From Palsa-504 sp963744005 (lineage in GTDB: Bacteria; Actinomycetota; Actinomycetes; Streptosporangiales; Streptosporangiaceae), in NCBI GenBank assembly GCA_963744005.1, contig CAVURU010000003.1, positions 1,240,001-1,304,000 of the forward strand: DNA of 64,000 bases, read 5' to 3'. A program made the position numbers and the translations under genes. Below, piece by piece: positions 36,292 to 44,831 of this stretch (position 1 is the first letter of the stretch; each line of letters starts with the position of its first letter). The notes beneath the pieces are model-generated. The model did not search any database. It was not told where the DNA came from and saw only the letters and a list, made by a program, of their open reading frames with translations.

Positions 36292-37983
36292 TCAGTGCGG
36301 GAGGAGGGGCAGCAGGTTACGGTCCCAGACCAGCACGGCGTAGGGGCCGACGCGGTAGGTATGCGCCGGGCGGCCGAAGTACTTGGCGATCAGGGCCGTC
36401 GGCGGCCAGTTGAGCAGGCCGGGAGTGGACGTCAGGACGATGAAGTTGGCCTGCTGGGCGGCCGGGTCGTACCAGGCGGGCTTGGCCAGCCACAGGTCCG
36501 GGGCCAGGGTCTTCTTGGCCAGCGCCCGGACCTTGACCTGACCGCCGGACTCGACGGTGATGATGCTGCTCTCCCAGTAGCCGCCCAGGCCGTAGTGCAG
36601 GCCGTGAGCCTGCAGCCAGGGTGCGAGGCTGGCGTAGTTCGGCGGCTGGGCGGGCTGGACCGCCTCGTGGACGAGGCCGGCGAGGTAGCCGAGCAGGACG
36701 GCGCCGCCCGCGACGGAGGCGGCGGCGCGGAGCCCGCGGACGGCGGGCGACGCCGCGGCGCGCGGCTCCGGAGCGGGGGTTGGCCCGGGGCGGGGGCGGG
36801 GGCGGGGGCGGGGGCGGGCCAGCATGCGGGCGGCCAGGGCGGCGCCGAACGGGGCGACGATGGCGATCTCGTGCGGGCCCTCGGAGCCGGCGCTGGTGAT
36901 CACGAACAAGACGATGTTGCCGGCGATGGCCACGGCCAGCAGCTGGTCGACCAGCTCCGCGCCGGAGAAGAACCGCCTGGCGGCCAGGATCAGGGCCACC
37001 GCGACCACGGCCAGGCTCACCATGTGCAGCAGGGCCAGGGCGAGCGAGGCGCCGGCCAGCCCGCGGTAGTCGGCCCCGAAGACCTGCGGCACGGCCCACA
37101 GCGAGTGCAGGTTGGCGCCGATGCGGTGCAGGGTGAAGGTGAACGGGATGGGGTTCATGACGAAGCCGCCGAGCGCGCGCAGGACCCCCCCGGCCGCCCA
37201 GGCCAGCCCGGCGGCGGCGGCCGCGGCCACGATCAGGGACAGCTCGAGGGTCCGGGCCGACAGGGCACGCGGCACGCTGCGCTCGCGGACGGCCGCCTCG
37301 GCCAGCCGCAGGGCGCAGACCAGGGCCAGCGGCACGATGCCGATGATGAGCACGAGCTGGTCGCCGACGCAGGCCCAGGCCAGGCCCAGCCCGACCAGCA
37401 CCGGCACGTAGCGGCGGGGGCGCGCCCGGTCCAGGAACAGCCAGATGAGCAGGACCGGGACTGAGGTGCCGATGTGGCCGACGGACAGCAGCAGGGCCGC
37501 GACGCCGACGCCGAGCTGCGGCGCGAGCAGGATGCCGGTCACGATGGCCAGCCGAACAAGCGCGGCCCGGCTGGCGAACCCGCCCCGGGCGACCAGGATG
37601 GCGAGCAGCACGGCCAGCGTGTAGGTCATCGCCGCCGCGACGTGCGCGGTGCCGGCGTGCACGCCGAACAAGAGTTCCAGCAGGACGTACTGGGGCAGCT
37701 CGGTGGTGTAGAACGACACGTCGGTCAGATACCAGCCGTGCAGCAGCAGGTTGCCGTGCAGCATGTCGGAGGCGGCCAGCAGGATGTTGGCCTGGTCGGA
37801 GTTCTCGGGCTGGGTCCGGGACAGCCGGAGGTAGGCGGTGAACAGCGCCGCGGCCAGGACGGCCCAGGCGGCCGCCCGGAGCCAGCGGCGCCGCTCGGCG
37901 TACCACGGCGGGGCCGCGGCGCCCGGGCCCCCGGCCGGGCCGGACGGGGACTGCGTCTGCGTTCCCGCGCGGGCCGACCCCAT
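36292..37983 (-). CDS. Polytopic membrane protein, ELPQY family paralogue 4
   Basis: This 563-residue protein has the family marks ENSDQANILLAASDMLHGN and DVSFYTTELPQY, about ten hydrophobic segments, and the C-terminal GYWESSIITV, AWYDPAAQQANFIV and YAVLVWDRNLL. The closest copy by eye is paralogue 1. An arginine/proline repeat (RPRPRPRPRP) lies in a loop near residue 395, encoded by a G-run hexanucleotide repeat at 36787-36818. The ATG at 37983 has no strong ribosome site. The function is unknown; GT-C-like glycan assembly is the best guess from context. Confidence 0.73.
   Translation of the reverse strand: MGSARAGTQTQSPSGPAGGPGAAAPPWYAERRRWLRAAAWAVLAAALFTAYLRLSRTQPENSDQANILLAASDMLHGNLLLHGWYLTDVSFYTTELPQYVLLELLFGVHAGTAHVAAAMTYTLAVLLAILVARGGFASRAALVRLAIVTGILLAPQLGVGVAALLLSVGHIGTSVPVLLIWLFLDRARPRRYVPVLVGLGLAWACVGDQLVLIIGIVPLALVCALRLAEAAVRERSVPRALSARTLELSLIVAAAAAAGLAWAAGGVLRALGGFVMNPIPFTFTLHRIGANLHSLWAVPQVFGADYRGLAGASLALALLHMVSLAVVAVALILAARRFFSGAELVDQLLAVAIAGNIVLFVITSAGSEGPHEIAIVAPFGAALAARMLARPRPRPRPRPGPTPAPEPRAAASPAVRGLRAAASVAGGAVLLGYLAGLVHEAVQPAQPPNYASLAPWLQAHGLHYGLGGYWESSIITVESGGQVKVRALAKKTLAPDLWLAKPAWYDPAAQQANFIVLTSTPGLLNWPPTALIAKYFGRPAHTYRVGPYAVLVWDRNLLPLLPH
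36787..36818. repeat. (GGGGGC)n hexanucleotide repeat
   Basis: Six G runs of 3-5 bases separated by single C bases form a tandem GGGGGC repeat on the plus strand. On the coding minus strand it gives Arg-Pro repeats in paralogue 4. The unit is six bases, so length changes by whole units would keep the frame. It is also a strong G-quadruplex motif. Confidence 0.7.
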
Positions 37984-38003
37984 GGAACGGGGAGTCTAGT
38001 GGC

Positions 38004-39467
38004 TCACCAGCTGGTGGCGATGTACTTGGCCTCGGTGAACTCCAGCAGCCCGTCATGGGCGCCCTCGCGGCCGATGCCGGACTGCTTGACCCCGCCGAAC
38101 GGCGCGGCCGGGTCCGAGACCAGGCCGCGGTTGAGGCCCACCATGCCGGTTTCCAGCGCCTCCGACACCCGCAGGCCGCGGCTCAGGTCGCGGGTGTAGA
38201 CATAGGAGACCAGCCCGAACTCGGTGTCGTTGGCCCAGGCCACGGCGTCCGCTTCGGAGCTGAACCGGACCACCGGGGCGACCGGGCCGAAGATCTCGGT
38301 GCCCAGGATGCCGGCATCCGCCGGGACCTGGTCGATCAGGGTCGGGGCGTAGAAGTAGCCGCGCCGGTCAGGCGCCCGGCCGCCGGTCAGCACGGTGCCC
38401 CCGTCAGCGGCCGCGGACTCGACGAGCTCGGCCACCTTGGTCCGGGCCGGCTCGTTGACCAGCGGGCCGACGTCGGTGCGCTCGTCCAGGCCGGGGCCGA
38501 CGACCATGCGGTCCAGGCGGGCCGCGAAGGCCCGGCTGAACTCATCGGCCACCGCTTCGTGCACGTAAAAGCGGTTGGCCGCGGTGCAGGCCTCTCCCCC
38601 GTTGCGGATCTTGGCGATCAGGGCTCCCTCGACGGCGGCGTCGATATCCGCGTCGTCGAAGATGATGAACGGCGCGTTGCCGCCGAGCTCCATCGAGCAG
38701 TTCACGATGGTGTCAGCGGCCTCCCGCAGCAGGATGCGGCCGACTTCGGTGGACCCGGTGAAGGACAGCTTGCGCACCCGCGGGTCGTGCAGCATGGCTG
38801 AGACGACGGCGCCGGACCGGTTTGAGGTCAGCACGTTGACGACCCCGTCGGGCACGCCCGCCTGGCCGAGCAGGTCGGCGATGTACAGCGCGGTCAGCGG
38901 GGTCTCCGGGGCCGGCTTGAGGACCACCGTGCAGCCCGCCGCCAGTGCCGGGCCGATCTTGCGGGTGGCCATCGCGGCCGGGAAGTTCCAGGGCGTGACC
39001 AGGACCGAGACGCCGACCGGCTGGCGCAGGACGAGGATCTTGTTGGCGCCCGACGGCGCCTGCATCAGCGCACCTTCCATCCGGACCGCTTCCTCGGCGT
39101 ACCAGCGGAAGAACTCGGCTGCGTAGGCGGCCTCGGCCCGGGCGTCGCGCAGGGCCTTGCCGTTCTCGATGACCATGAGCCGGGCCAGCGCGTCCGCGTT
39201 CCGGGTCATCAGCTCGAAGGCCCGGCGCAGGCACTCGGCCCGTTCCCGCGGCGGGGTCGCGGCCCAGCCGGCCAGGGCGTCATGCGCGGCCGTGACGGCG
39301 CTCAGCGCGTCCTCGACGGTGCCGTCGGCCACCTCGGCCACCGCGTCCTCGGTGGCCGGGTCGATCACGGCCAGGGTGCCGCCGTCCCGGCCGCCGGTCC
39401 ACTCCCCGCCGATCAGCAGGCCGGTGGGTACTTCGAGGCCAGCCAGTTCAGCGACCTTGGCGCTCAT
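38004..39467 (-). CDS. NAD(P)-dependent aldehyde dehydrogenase, succinate-semialdehyde type
   Basis: This 487-residue enzyme has the TPWNFP block (about 158), the ELGGNAP glutamate (about 258), and the catalytic cysteine in GEACTAANR (about 292). The C-terminal KQSGIGREG ending is typical of the GabD class. It oxidises succinate semialdehyde or a related aldehyde to the acid. The ATG at 39467 has a GGGAGG site and overlaps the stop of the preceding hydrolase gene (ATGA), so they are coupled. No other GABA genes are nearby, so the substrate is open. Confidence 0.85.
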   Translation of the reverse strand: MSAKVAELAGLEVPTGLLIGGEWTGGRDGGTLAVIDPATEDAVAEVADGTVEDALSAVTAAHDALAGWAATPPRERAECLRRAFELMTRNADALARLMVIENGKALRDARAEAAYAAEFFRWYAEEAVRMEGALMQAPSGANKILVLRQPVGVSVLVTPWNFPAAMATRKIGPALAAGCTVVLKPAPETPLTALYIADLLGQAGVPDGVVNVLTSNRSGAVVSAMLHDPRVRKLSFTGSTEVGRILLREAADTIVNCSMELGGNAPFIIFDDADIDAAVEGALIAKIRNGGEACTAANRFYVHEAVADEFSRAFAARLDRMVVGPGLDERTDVGPLVNEPARTKVAELVESAAADGGTVLTGGRAPDRRGYFYAPTLIDQVPADAGILGTEIFGPVAPVVRFSSEADAVAWANDTEFGLVSYVYTRDLSRGLRVSEALETGMVGLNRGLVSDPAAPFGGVKQSGIGREGAHDGLLEFTEAKYIATSW

Positions 39468-40285
39468 GATGCCTCCCGGGTGCTCGCGCGTTCCCGCCGT
39501 GCCCCTCCCAGCGTAGGGTCCCGGACGGCCTGGCCGATCCAGGCGGCGATGCGGTCGATGAGCTCGGTGCTGCAGGCGGACTCGGCGTGGCCCATGCCGG
39601 GAATCAGCCACAGGTCCTTCGGCTCGCGGGCGGCCTGGTACAGCTGGCGAGCATGCTCGGCCGGGAAGTAGAGGTCCTGGTCGCCGTGCACGATGAGCAG
39701 CGGCACCGGGGCGATCTTGGCCGCCGCCTCGGCCAGCGGCACGGGGACCGGCTGCCAGCCTTCCGAGGCGATCCGGGTCTGCAGCCACCGCTTGGCCACG
39801 TACCGCCCGGCCCGCCGCTCGATGGCCCGGTGCACCCAGCGCATCCGCGAGCTGCCGCGGTAATACCACCGGCCGGCGCCGCTGACGGACACCACGGCGT
39901 CGACCCCGCCGAGCAGGCCCGCGTGCCGCAGCGCGACGGAGGCGCCCATGGAGAAACCGGCCACCGCGACCCGCTCGTAGCCCAGCTCCCGGGCCCAGGC
40001 CACGGCCACGTCCAGGTCCCAGATCTCCCGGTCGCCGACCGTGGACAGCCCGCCGGAACGGCCGTGACCCCGGAAGTCGAAGGTGACCACGCCCGCGGCC
40101 TGGTTGAACCGGCTGGCCACCCGCCAGACGGTGGCGCGCTGCCAGGACAGGGTGAACCCGTGCGCGATGACGATGGCCAGGCCGCCCGAGCCAGGGGGCC
40201 CAGGGGGACCCGGCAGGTGCACGGCGTCGATCGGCACGCCGTCCTGGCTGACCAGGGTTGTTGCCTTGACGACGGCCTTGGCCAT
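39464..40285 (-). CDS. Alpha/beta hydrolase
   Basis: This 273-residue hydrolase has the oxyanion HGFTL, the nucleophile elbow GFSMG (about residue 112), the acidic motif HGDQDLYFP (about 200) and the catalytic His in GMGHAES. This is a full triad in a single-domain protein. The ATG at 40285 has a GGGGTG site. It is followed with a four-base overlap by the aldehyde dehydrogenase gene, so it may form a small catabolic unit such as ester or lactone cleavage plus aldehyde oxidation. The substrate is unknown. Confidence 0.8.
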   Translation of the reverse strand: MAKAVVKATTLVSQDGVPIDAVHLPGPPGPPGSGGLAIVIAHGFTLSWQRATVWRVASRFNQAAGVVTFDFRGHGRSGGLSTVGDREIWDLDVAVAWARELGYERVAVAGFSMGASVALRHAGLLGGVDAVVSVSGAGRWYYRGSSRMRWVHRAIERRAGRYVAKRWLQTRIASEGWQPVPVPLAEAAAKIAPVPLLIVHGDQDLYFPAEHARQLYQAAREPKDLWLIPGMGHAESACSTELIDRIAAWIGQAVRDPTLGGARRERASTREAS

Positions 40286-40384
40286 GCATCACCCCGAACC
40301 TCGCGCTGCCACCGTGACCGGCGGGCTTTCCCGGTACAACGGCCCCGGGAACTGTATCAATCCGGCCTGCGGCGTGATCTGCGC

Positions 40385-40432
40385 GGCACGGCGGGCGAGG
40401 GGCGGCACGGCGGGCGAGGGGCGGCACGGCGG
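40385..40432. repeat. 19-base tandem repeat, about 2.5 copies
   Basis: The unit GGCACGGCGGGCGAGGGGC starts at 40385, 40404 and 40423, the last copy being partial. It lies between the hydrolase start and the amt terminator. It has no spacer structure and no evident function. Confidence 0.6.
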
Positions 40433-40466
40433 GGCGGGCGACCCGAAAAGGGCCGGAAAACCGAGT

Positions 40467-40507
40467 GCGCACCCGGGCACCGGTGGTAGTCCGGTGCCCG
40501 GGTGCGC
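40467..40507 (-). terminator. Rho-independent-like terminator after amt
   Basis: A perfect 17-base inverted repeat (40467-40483 / 40491-40507) with a 7-base loop lies 33 bases after the amt stop. On the minus strand two short T runs follow, so this is a good factor-independent terminator. Confidence 0.75.
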
Positions 40508-40540
40508 CCCTGGTTGCGCTACGGCCGCACGTAGCGCAGG

Positions 40541-41948
40541 CTATGCGTCGCTCGAGCCCGCCTTCTCGGGCACCTTGCCGCCCGGGCTCACCTCGTCGGC
40601 CATCGAGGTGGAGCTCGCGCTGATCAGGTCGTCGGCCGGGTAGGCCTCCTCGCCGTGCACCGCGACGTCGCCGATCTCCAGGACCTCATCCGGGAACCGG
40701 AGCCGCATGCGGAACACGTACTTGATGATCATGAGGATGACGAACGTGACGACCGCGTCCCAGATGATGATGGTCAGCGCCGTCTCGAACTGGACGAGCA
40801 GCTGGTGCGGGTGGCCGTAGAACAGGCCCGCGCCGGAGAACCCGGAACCGTTGCCGACGCCCAGGTAGACGATCACCTTCGGGTCGGCGAACAAGCCGAC
40901 CAGCAGGCCGCCAATGAGGCCGCAGAGGCCGTGGGTGTAGACCACGCCGAGCGCGTCGTCGACCTTGTTGAACGGCCAGACGTACTTGGGCAGGTAGTAC
41001 CAGGCGACCCAGATGAGGGCCGAGGCGATCAGGCCGGTCAGCAGCGCGCCGAGGCCGTTCACGTAACCGGCTCCGGGGGTGATGGCGACCAGGCCGCAGA
41101 TCATGCCGTTCAGGGCGCCGAGGAAGGTGGGCTTCTTCTCGCTGCTGAACAGCATGTCCATGAGGATCCAGGTCAGCATGGCGACCGCGGTGGCCAGGTT
41201 GGTGTTGAGCACCGCGGCGGCGGCGTCCGCCCCCGCGAAGTACGGGTCACCGCCGTTGAAGCCGTTCCAGCCGAGCCACAGGATGCCGGCGCCGACCGCG
41301 ACGAACATCAGGTTGTTCGGGATGGCGCGCTCACGGTCACGCTTGAGCCGGGGGCCGATGACGGCGGCGGCCACGAAGCCCGAGGTGCCTGCGGCCAGGT
41401 GGATGACGTATCCGCCGGAGAAGTCCAGGGCGCCCTTGCCAGGCCCAGTAGCCGCCGCCCCAGACCAGGAAGGCGTTGACACAGTAGGCGAACGTGATCC
41501 ACAGCGGGACGAAGACCATCCAGACCTTGAAGCTGATCCGGCCGAGGACGCTGCCGATGAACAGGATCGGGGTGATCGCGGCGAACACGAACTGGAAGTA
41601 CTCGACCGAGGCCCCGGGTAGATGCCAGGGTGGGACGGCCGCGTTGACCAGCGGGATGCTCGCCTGGCCTTCTTCCGCAGACGCCCCGAGGATGGTCCGC
41701 GGATCACCGATGAACGTCTTGACCAGCGGCGTGCCGAAGCCCAGCTTGAATCCCCACAGCACCCACACGACCAGGACAATGCCAAAGGTGGTGAACACCA
41801 TCATGACGGTGTTCATCGCCCATTTCTTCTGCACCAGGCCGCCGTAGAGGACGGCCAGGGCCGGGATCGACATCAACCCGACCAAAGTGCCGGCTGTCAA
41901 CTGCCAGGAATTATCCCCGGCATTTAGCCAGCTAGCGTAGGGAATCAC
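40541..41948 (-). CDS. amt: Ammonium transporter Amt (one frame break)
   Basis: This is a polytopic Amt/Rh family channel that moves ammonium or ammonia across the membrane. The conserved twin-histidine segments are visible: GGYVIHLAAGTSGF and VYTHGLCGLIGG. The frame changes near 41440 in the codons after WGGGYWAW. Both sides are clear Amt sequence, so I treat it as one gene of about 470 residues. The GTG start at 41948 has a GGAGG site. Actinobacterial amt is often followed by glnK and glnD; here no PII gene follows. GlnR-like boxes lie about 100-125 bases upstream. Confidence 0.88.
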
Positions 41949-42047
41949 GACGCCTCCAGGGCTATCGGGGGCCTTCTGGGGCCAACGTCCGCGCTGGCTT
42001 AACCCCGGCCGCTCCATGTATCTGCAAGGCATGTGTCCCATGCGCGA

Positions 42048-42074
42048 GTTTCGGTGGTATTACTCGCTTGTTAC
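42048..42074 (-). promoter_or_regulatory. Candidate GlnR box upstream of amt
   Basis: Read on the minus strand, this is GTAAC-N6-GTAAT-N6-GAAAC, which matches the known GlnR pattern of repeated gTnAC/GaAAC boxes spaced by six bases. Further half-sites (GTTAC, GAAAC, GTGAC on the minus strand) lie at 42082-42117 with less regular spacing. The 42 kb gap (41949-42299) holds nothing else recognisable apart from these boxes. Confidence 0.55.
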
Positions 42075-42299
42075 GCGGGCGGTAACGAGTGCGACGGACG
42101 TTTCGCTGATGTGTCACCGCTGATCGGCTGGTCAGCGAGCTGTGTCACGGTTAGGTGACGCCAGGGGCGTTACGGGCGGCCTATTCGGTGCGTCATGTGT
42201 CCGTAACATAAGCGGGCCGGTCCAGCCGATAAATCATCAGATAGCCGGACCAGGCGGGCATAGCGACCCGTATGCGGCCAGGAGAAGCCGGCCGGGCGG

Positions 42300-44828
42300 T
42301 CACGGGAACTGGATCCGGGCCGACAGCGGCAGCGAGGCGGACGACGGGCCCGCGGCGAGGGCGAACGGCCCGGGCTCGACGGTCCAGCCCGGGCCGGTCT
42401 GGGCGTCACCGGCCCAGTGCTGGAAGGCGCGCTCGGGGATGACAATGGTGACGGTGACGGTCTCGCCGGGATCCGCGTCGACCGCGGCGAAGCCGGCCAG
42501 CCATTTGGGCGGCCGCTCGATACCCGAGCCGGGCCGGGACAGGTAGACCTGGACCACCTCCCGGCCGCGGCGGGAGCCGGTGTTGCGGACGGTGACGCAG
42601 GCGCAGACCCGGGTCGCGTCGTCGGGGACCACGAGAGAGTCGTACGCCCAGGTGGTGTAGCCCAGGCCGTGGCCGAACGGGAACAACGGGGTGCGCCCGT
42701 CACGGTCATAGCCGCGGTAGCCGATGAACAGTCCCTCGCGGTAGGTCAGCACGCCGCCCTCGGGCGCAGCCGACGGCAGGCCGTCCTCGGCGGCGGGCCA
42801 GGTCATGGGCAGCCGGCCGCCGGGCTCGGCCGCGCCGACGAGCACGTCGGCCAGCGCGTTGCCGTACTCCTGGCCGCCGAACCAGGACAGCAGCACGGCC
42901 GCGGCGTCATCCGCCCAGGGCAGCAGGACGGGGGCACCGGAGTTCACCACTACCACGGTCCGCGGGTTGGCCGCGATGACCGTCCGGACCAGCTCGTCCT
43001 GGCGGCCGGGCAGGGCCAGCGTGGTCCGGTCGAAGCCCTCGCTCTCCACGTCGGCGGTGGTACCCACGACCAGGACGGCGGCGTCACGGGCGCCGGCCAG
43101 GGCAGCGGCGGCCGCGATCTCCGCATCGTCGGACCCGTGCGGCGGCACCAGGTTGAGCTGCATGACCGGGCCGATCCCGGACGGGGGCGAGGACAGCACG
43201 TCGTGCTCGGCCAGCACCTCAACCGACTGGCCGGCGGCCAGCGGGACGGGCGCCAGCCGCTGCGGCGGCCGCATCAGGACCTCGACGACGTCGGCGCCGG
43301 CGGGCAGGGCCAAGGTGGCGTCGAAGACCTCCGCCCCGTCGACCAGCAGCCGGTACCGGCCCACGCCGGAGACCCCGAGCTGGTAGACGCCGGGGTCGGT
43401 GGCCCGGATCACGCAGCGGACCTGCACGGTGGCGACCGGCTCGGCGAGAGCGGCCAGCGGGCCGGCGGCCAGGCCGTCCGGCCACATGAAGGTGGCCCCG
43501 TCCCGCAGTTCCGCCCGGGCCACCTCGCCGGCCGCGGTGAGGTAGCGGACTTCGGTCCCGGTCCCGGAGCCGCCGGCCTGGCCGGGCCGCAGCAGCCATG
43601 GCGCCCGGGCCTGCGGGGCGCGCAGGTGACCGGTCACGCCTGGTGCGTAGGTCACGTCCAGGCCGGCCAGGCGCAGGCCCTCCACCGGCGAGATGGTGTA
43701 CGGCGGGAAGACGGTGGCGCTGCCGCCGCCCATGGTCCGGGCCATCTCGGCGTTCGGCCCGATGACGGCGACGCGCAGGCGGCGCTCGCCGCCGTCAGGC
43801 GGCTCGCGGGTCAGCGGCAGGGTGCCGTCGTTGCGGGCCAGCACGAAGCCGGCCGCGGCGGCCTCCCGCAGCTCCCGGCCGACCGCTACTGAATCCGGGT
43901 CGGGCCCGGGCACCGCGGGCACCGCGGGACCGCCGTCCAGAGCGCCGACCCGGGCGGCCAGGCGGAGGATCCGGACCACCTTGTCCTCGATCTGCTTCTC
44001 GCTGACCGCGCCATCGGCGACGGCGGCGAGCAGGGCCTGTCCCCACGGGCCGTACCGGCTCGCGGGCCCGGGCATGGCCAGGTCCAGGGCGGCCCGGGCG
44101 GTGCCGACGGTGTCGTGCGCGGCCGTCCAGTCGGACACGATCAGCCCGTCGTAGTCCCACTCCGCGCGGAGCAGCTCATGCAGCAGCGGGCTGGTCGTCA
44201 TTGGCGTCCCGTTCACGCCGTTGTAAGCGGCCATCACCGCCCATGCGCCTTCGTCGCGGACGATGGCCTCGAACGGCGCCAGGTACAGCTCTCGCAGCAC
44301 CCGCTCGCCGACCCGGACGTCGACGCTCATCCGCTCGGTCTCGCTGTCGTTGCCGACGAAATGCTTGACGGTCACGCCGACCCCGCCGTCCTGCACGCCC
44401 CGGACGTAGGCGGCCCCGATCCGGGCGGTCAGCAGCGGGTCCTCGGAGAAGCACTCGAAGCTGCGGCCCGCGTACGGAGTCCGGTGCAGGTTGACGGTCG
44501 GGGCGAGCAGTACGTCGACGCCCTTGCGCCTCGCCTCGCGGGCCAGCAGCCCGCCGATGGCCGCGACCCGGGCGGGGTCCCAGGTGGCGGCCAGGGCCGT
44601 GCCGCACGGCACGTTGGCCGAGGTGTCCCGCTCGTCCCAGGTCTCGCCCCGGACGCCGGCCGGCCCGTCGGACATGACCAGCCGGCGCAGCCCGGCCGCC
44701 GGCTCGGCGTGCAGGGCCCAGAAGTCGGCCCCGGTGAGCAGCCGGACCTGCTGCTCCAGGGACAGCCGGGCGGCCCGCCGCCGCAACTCGGCCTCATCGG
44801 GCAGGCCCGTGCCGGGCATGGCGCTCAC
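42300..44828 (-). CDS. GH3 family beta-glycosidase
   Basis: This 842-residue enzyme has an N-terminal GH3 barrel with KHF (residues 155-157) and the nucleophile Asp233 in VSDWTA. An inserted carbohydrate-binding PA14-like region (about 390-520), a C-terminal GH3 domain and a fibronectin-III-like tail follow. This is the layout of bacterial beta-glucosidases such as those acting on gentiobiose or sophorose. No signal peptide is seen, so it should be cytosolic. GTG 44828 sits just after the acyl-CoA dehydrogenase stop; ATG 44819 is an alternative. Substrate specificity cannot be read. Confidence 0.85.
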   Translation of the reverse strand: MSAMPGTGLPDEAELRRRAARLSLEQQVRLLTGADFWALHAEPAAGLRRLVMSDGPAGVRGETWDERDTSANVPCGTALAATWDPARVAAIGGLLAREARRKGVDVLLAPTVNLHRTPYAGRSFECFSEDPLLTARIGAAYVRGVQDGGVGVTVKHFVGNDSETERMSVDVRVGERVLRELYLAPFEAIVRDEGAWAVMAAYNGVNGTPMTTSPLLHELLRAEWDYDGLIVSDWTAAHDTVGTARAALDLAMPGPASRYGPWGQALLAAVADGAVSEKQIEDKVVRILRLAARVGALDGGPAVPAVPGPDPDSVAVGRELREAAAAGFVLARNDGTLPLTREPPDGGERRLRVAVIGPNAEMARTMGGGSATVFPPYTISPVEGLRLAGLDVTYAPGVTGHLRAPQARAPWLLRPGQAGGSGTGTEVRYLTAAGEVARAELRDGATFMWPDGLAAGPLAALAEPVATVQVRCVIRATDPGVYQLGVSGVGRYRLLVDGAEVFDATLALPAGADVVEVLMRPPQRLAPVPLAAGQSVEVLAEHDVLSSPPSGIGPVMQLNLVPPHGSDDAEIAAAAALAGARDAAVLVVGTTADVESEGFDRTTLALPGRQDELVRTVIAANPRTVVVVNSGAPVLLPWADDAAAVLLSWFGGQEYGNALADVLVGAAEPGGRLPMTWPAAEDGLPSAAPEGGVLTYREGLFIGYRGYDRDGRTPLFPFGHGLGYTTWAYDSLVVPDDATRVCACVTVRNTGSRRGREVVQVYLSRPGSGIERPPKWLAGFAAVDADPGETVTVTIVIPERAFQHWAGDAQTGPGWTVEPGPFALAAGPSSASLPLSARIQFP

Positions 44829-44831
44829 CGG

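Noticed and set aside
40385..40432. A CRISPR-like array
   Set aside because: Units are contiguous with no spacers and fewer than three full copies. No cas genes are present.
38004..40472. An apparent 822-residue aldehyde dehydrogenase
   Set aside because: The N-terminal part overlaps the hydrolase gene in another frame. ATG 39467 has a strong ribosome site and gives the normal length.
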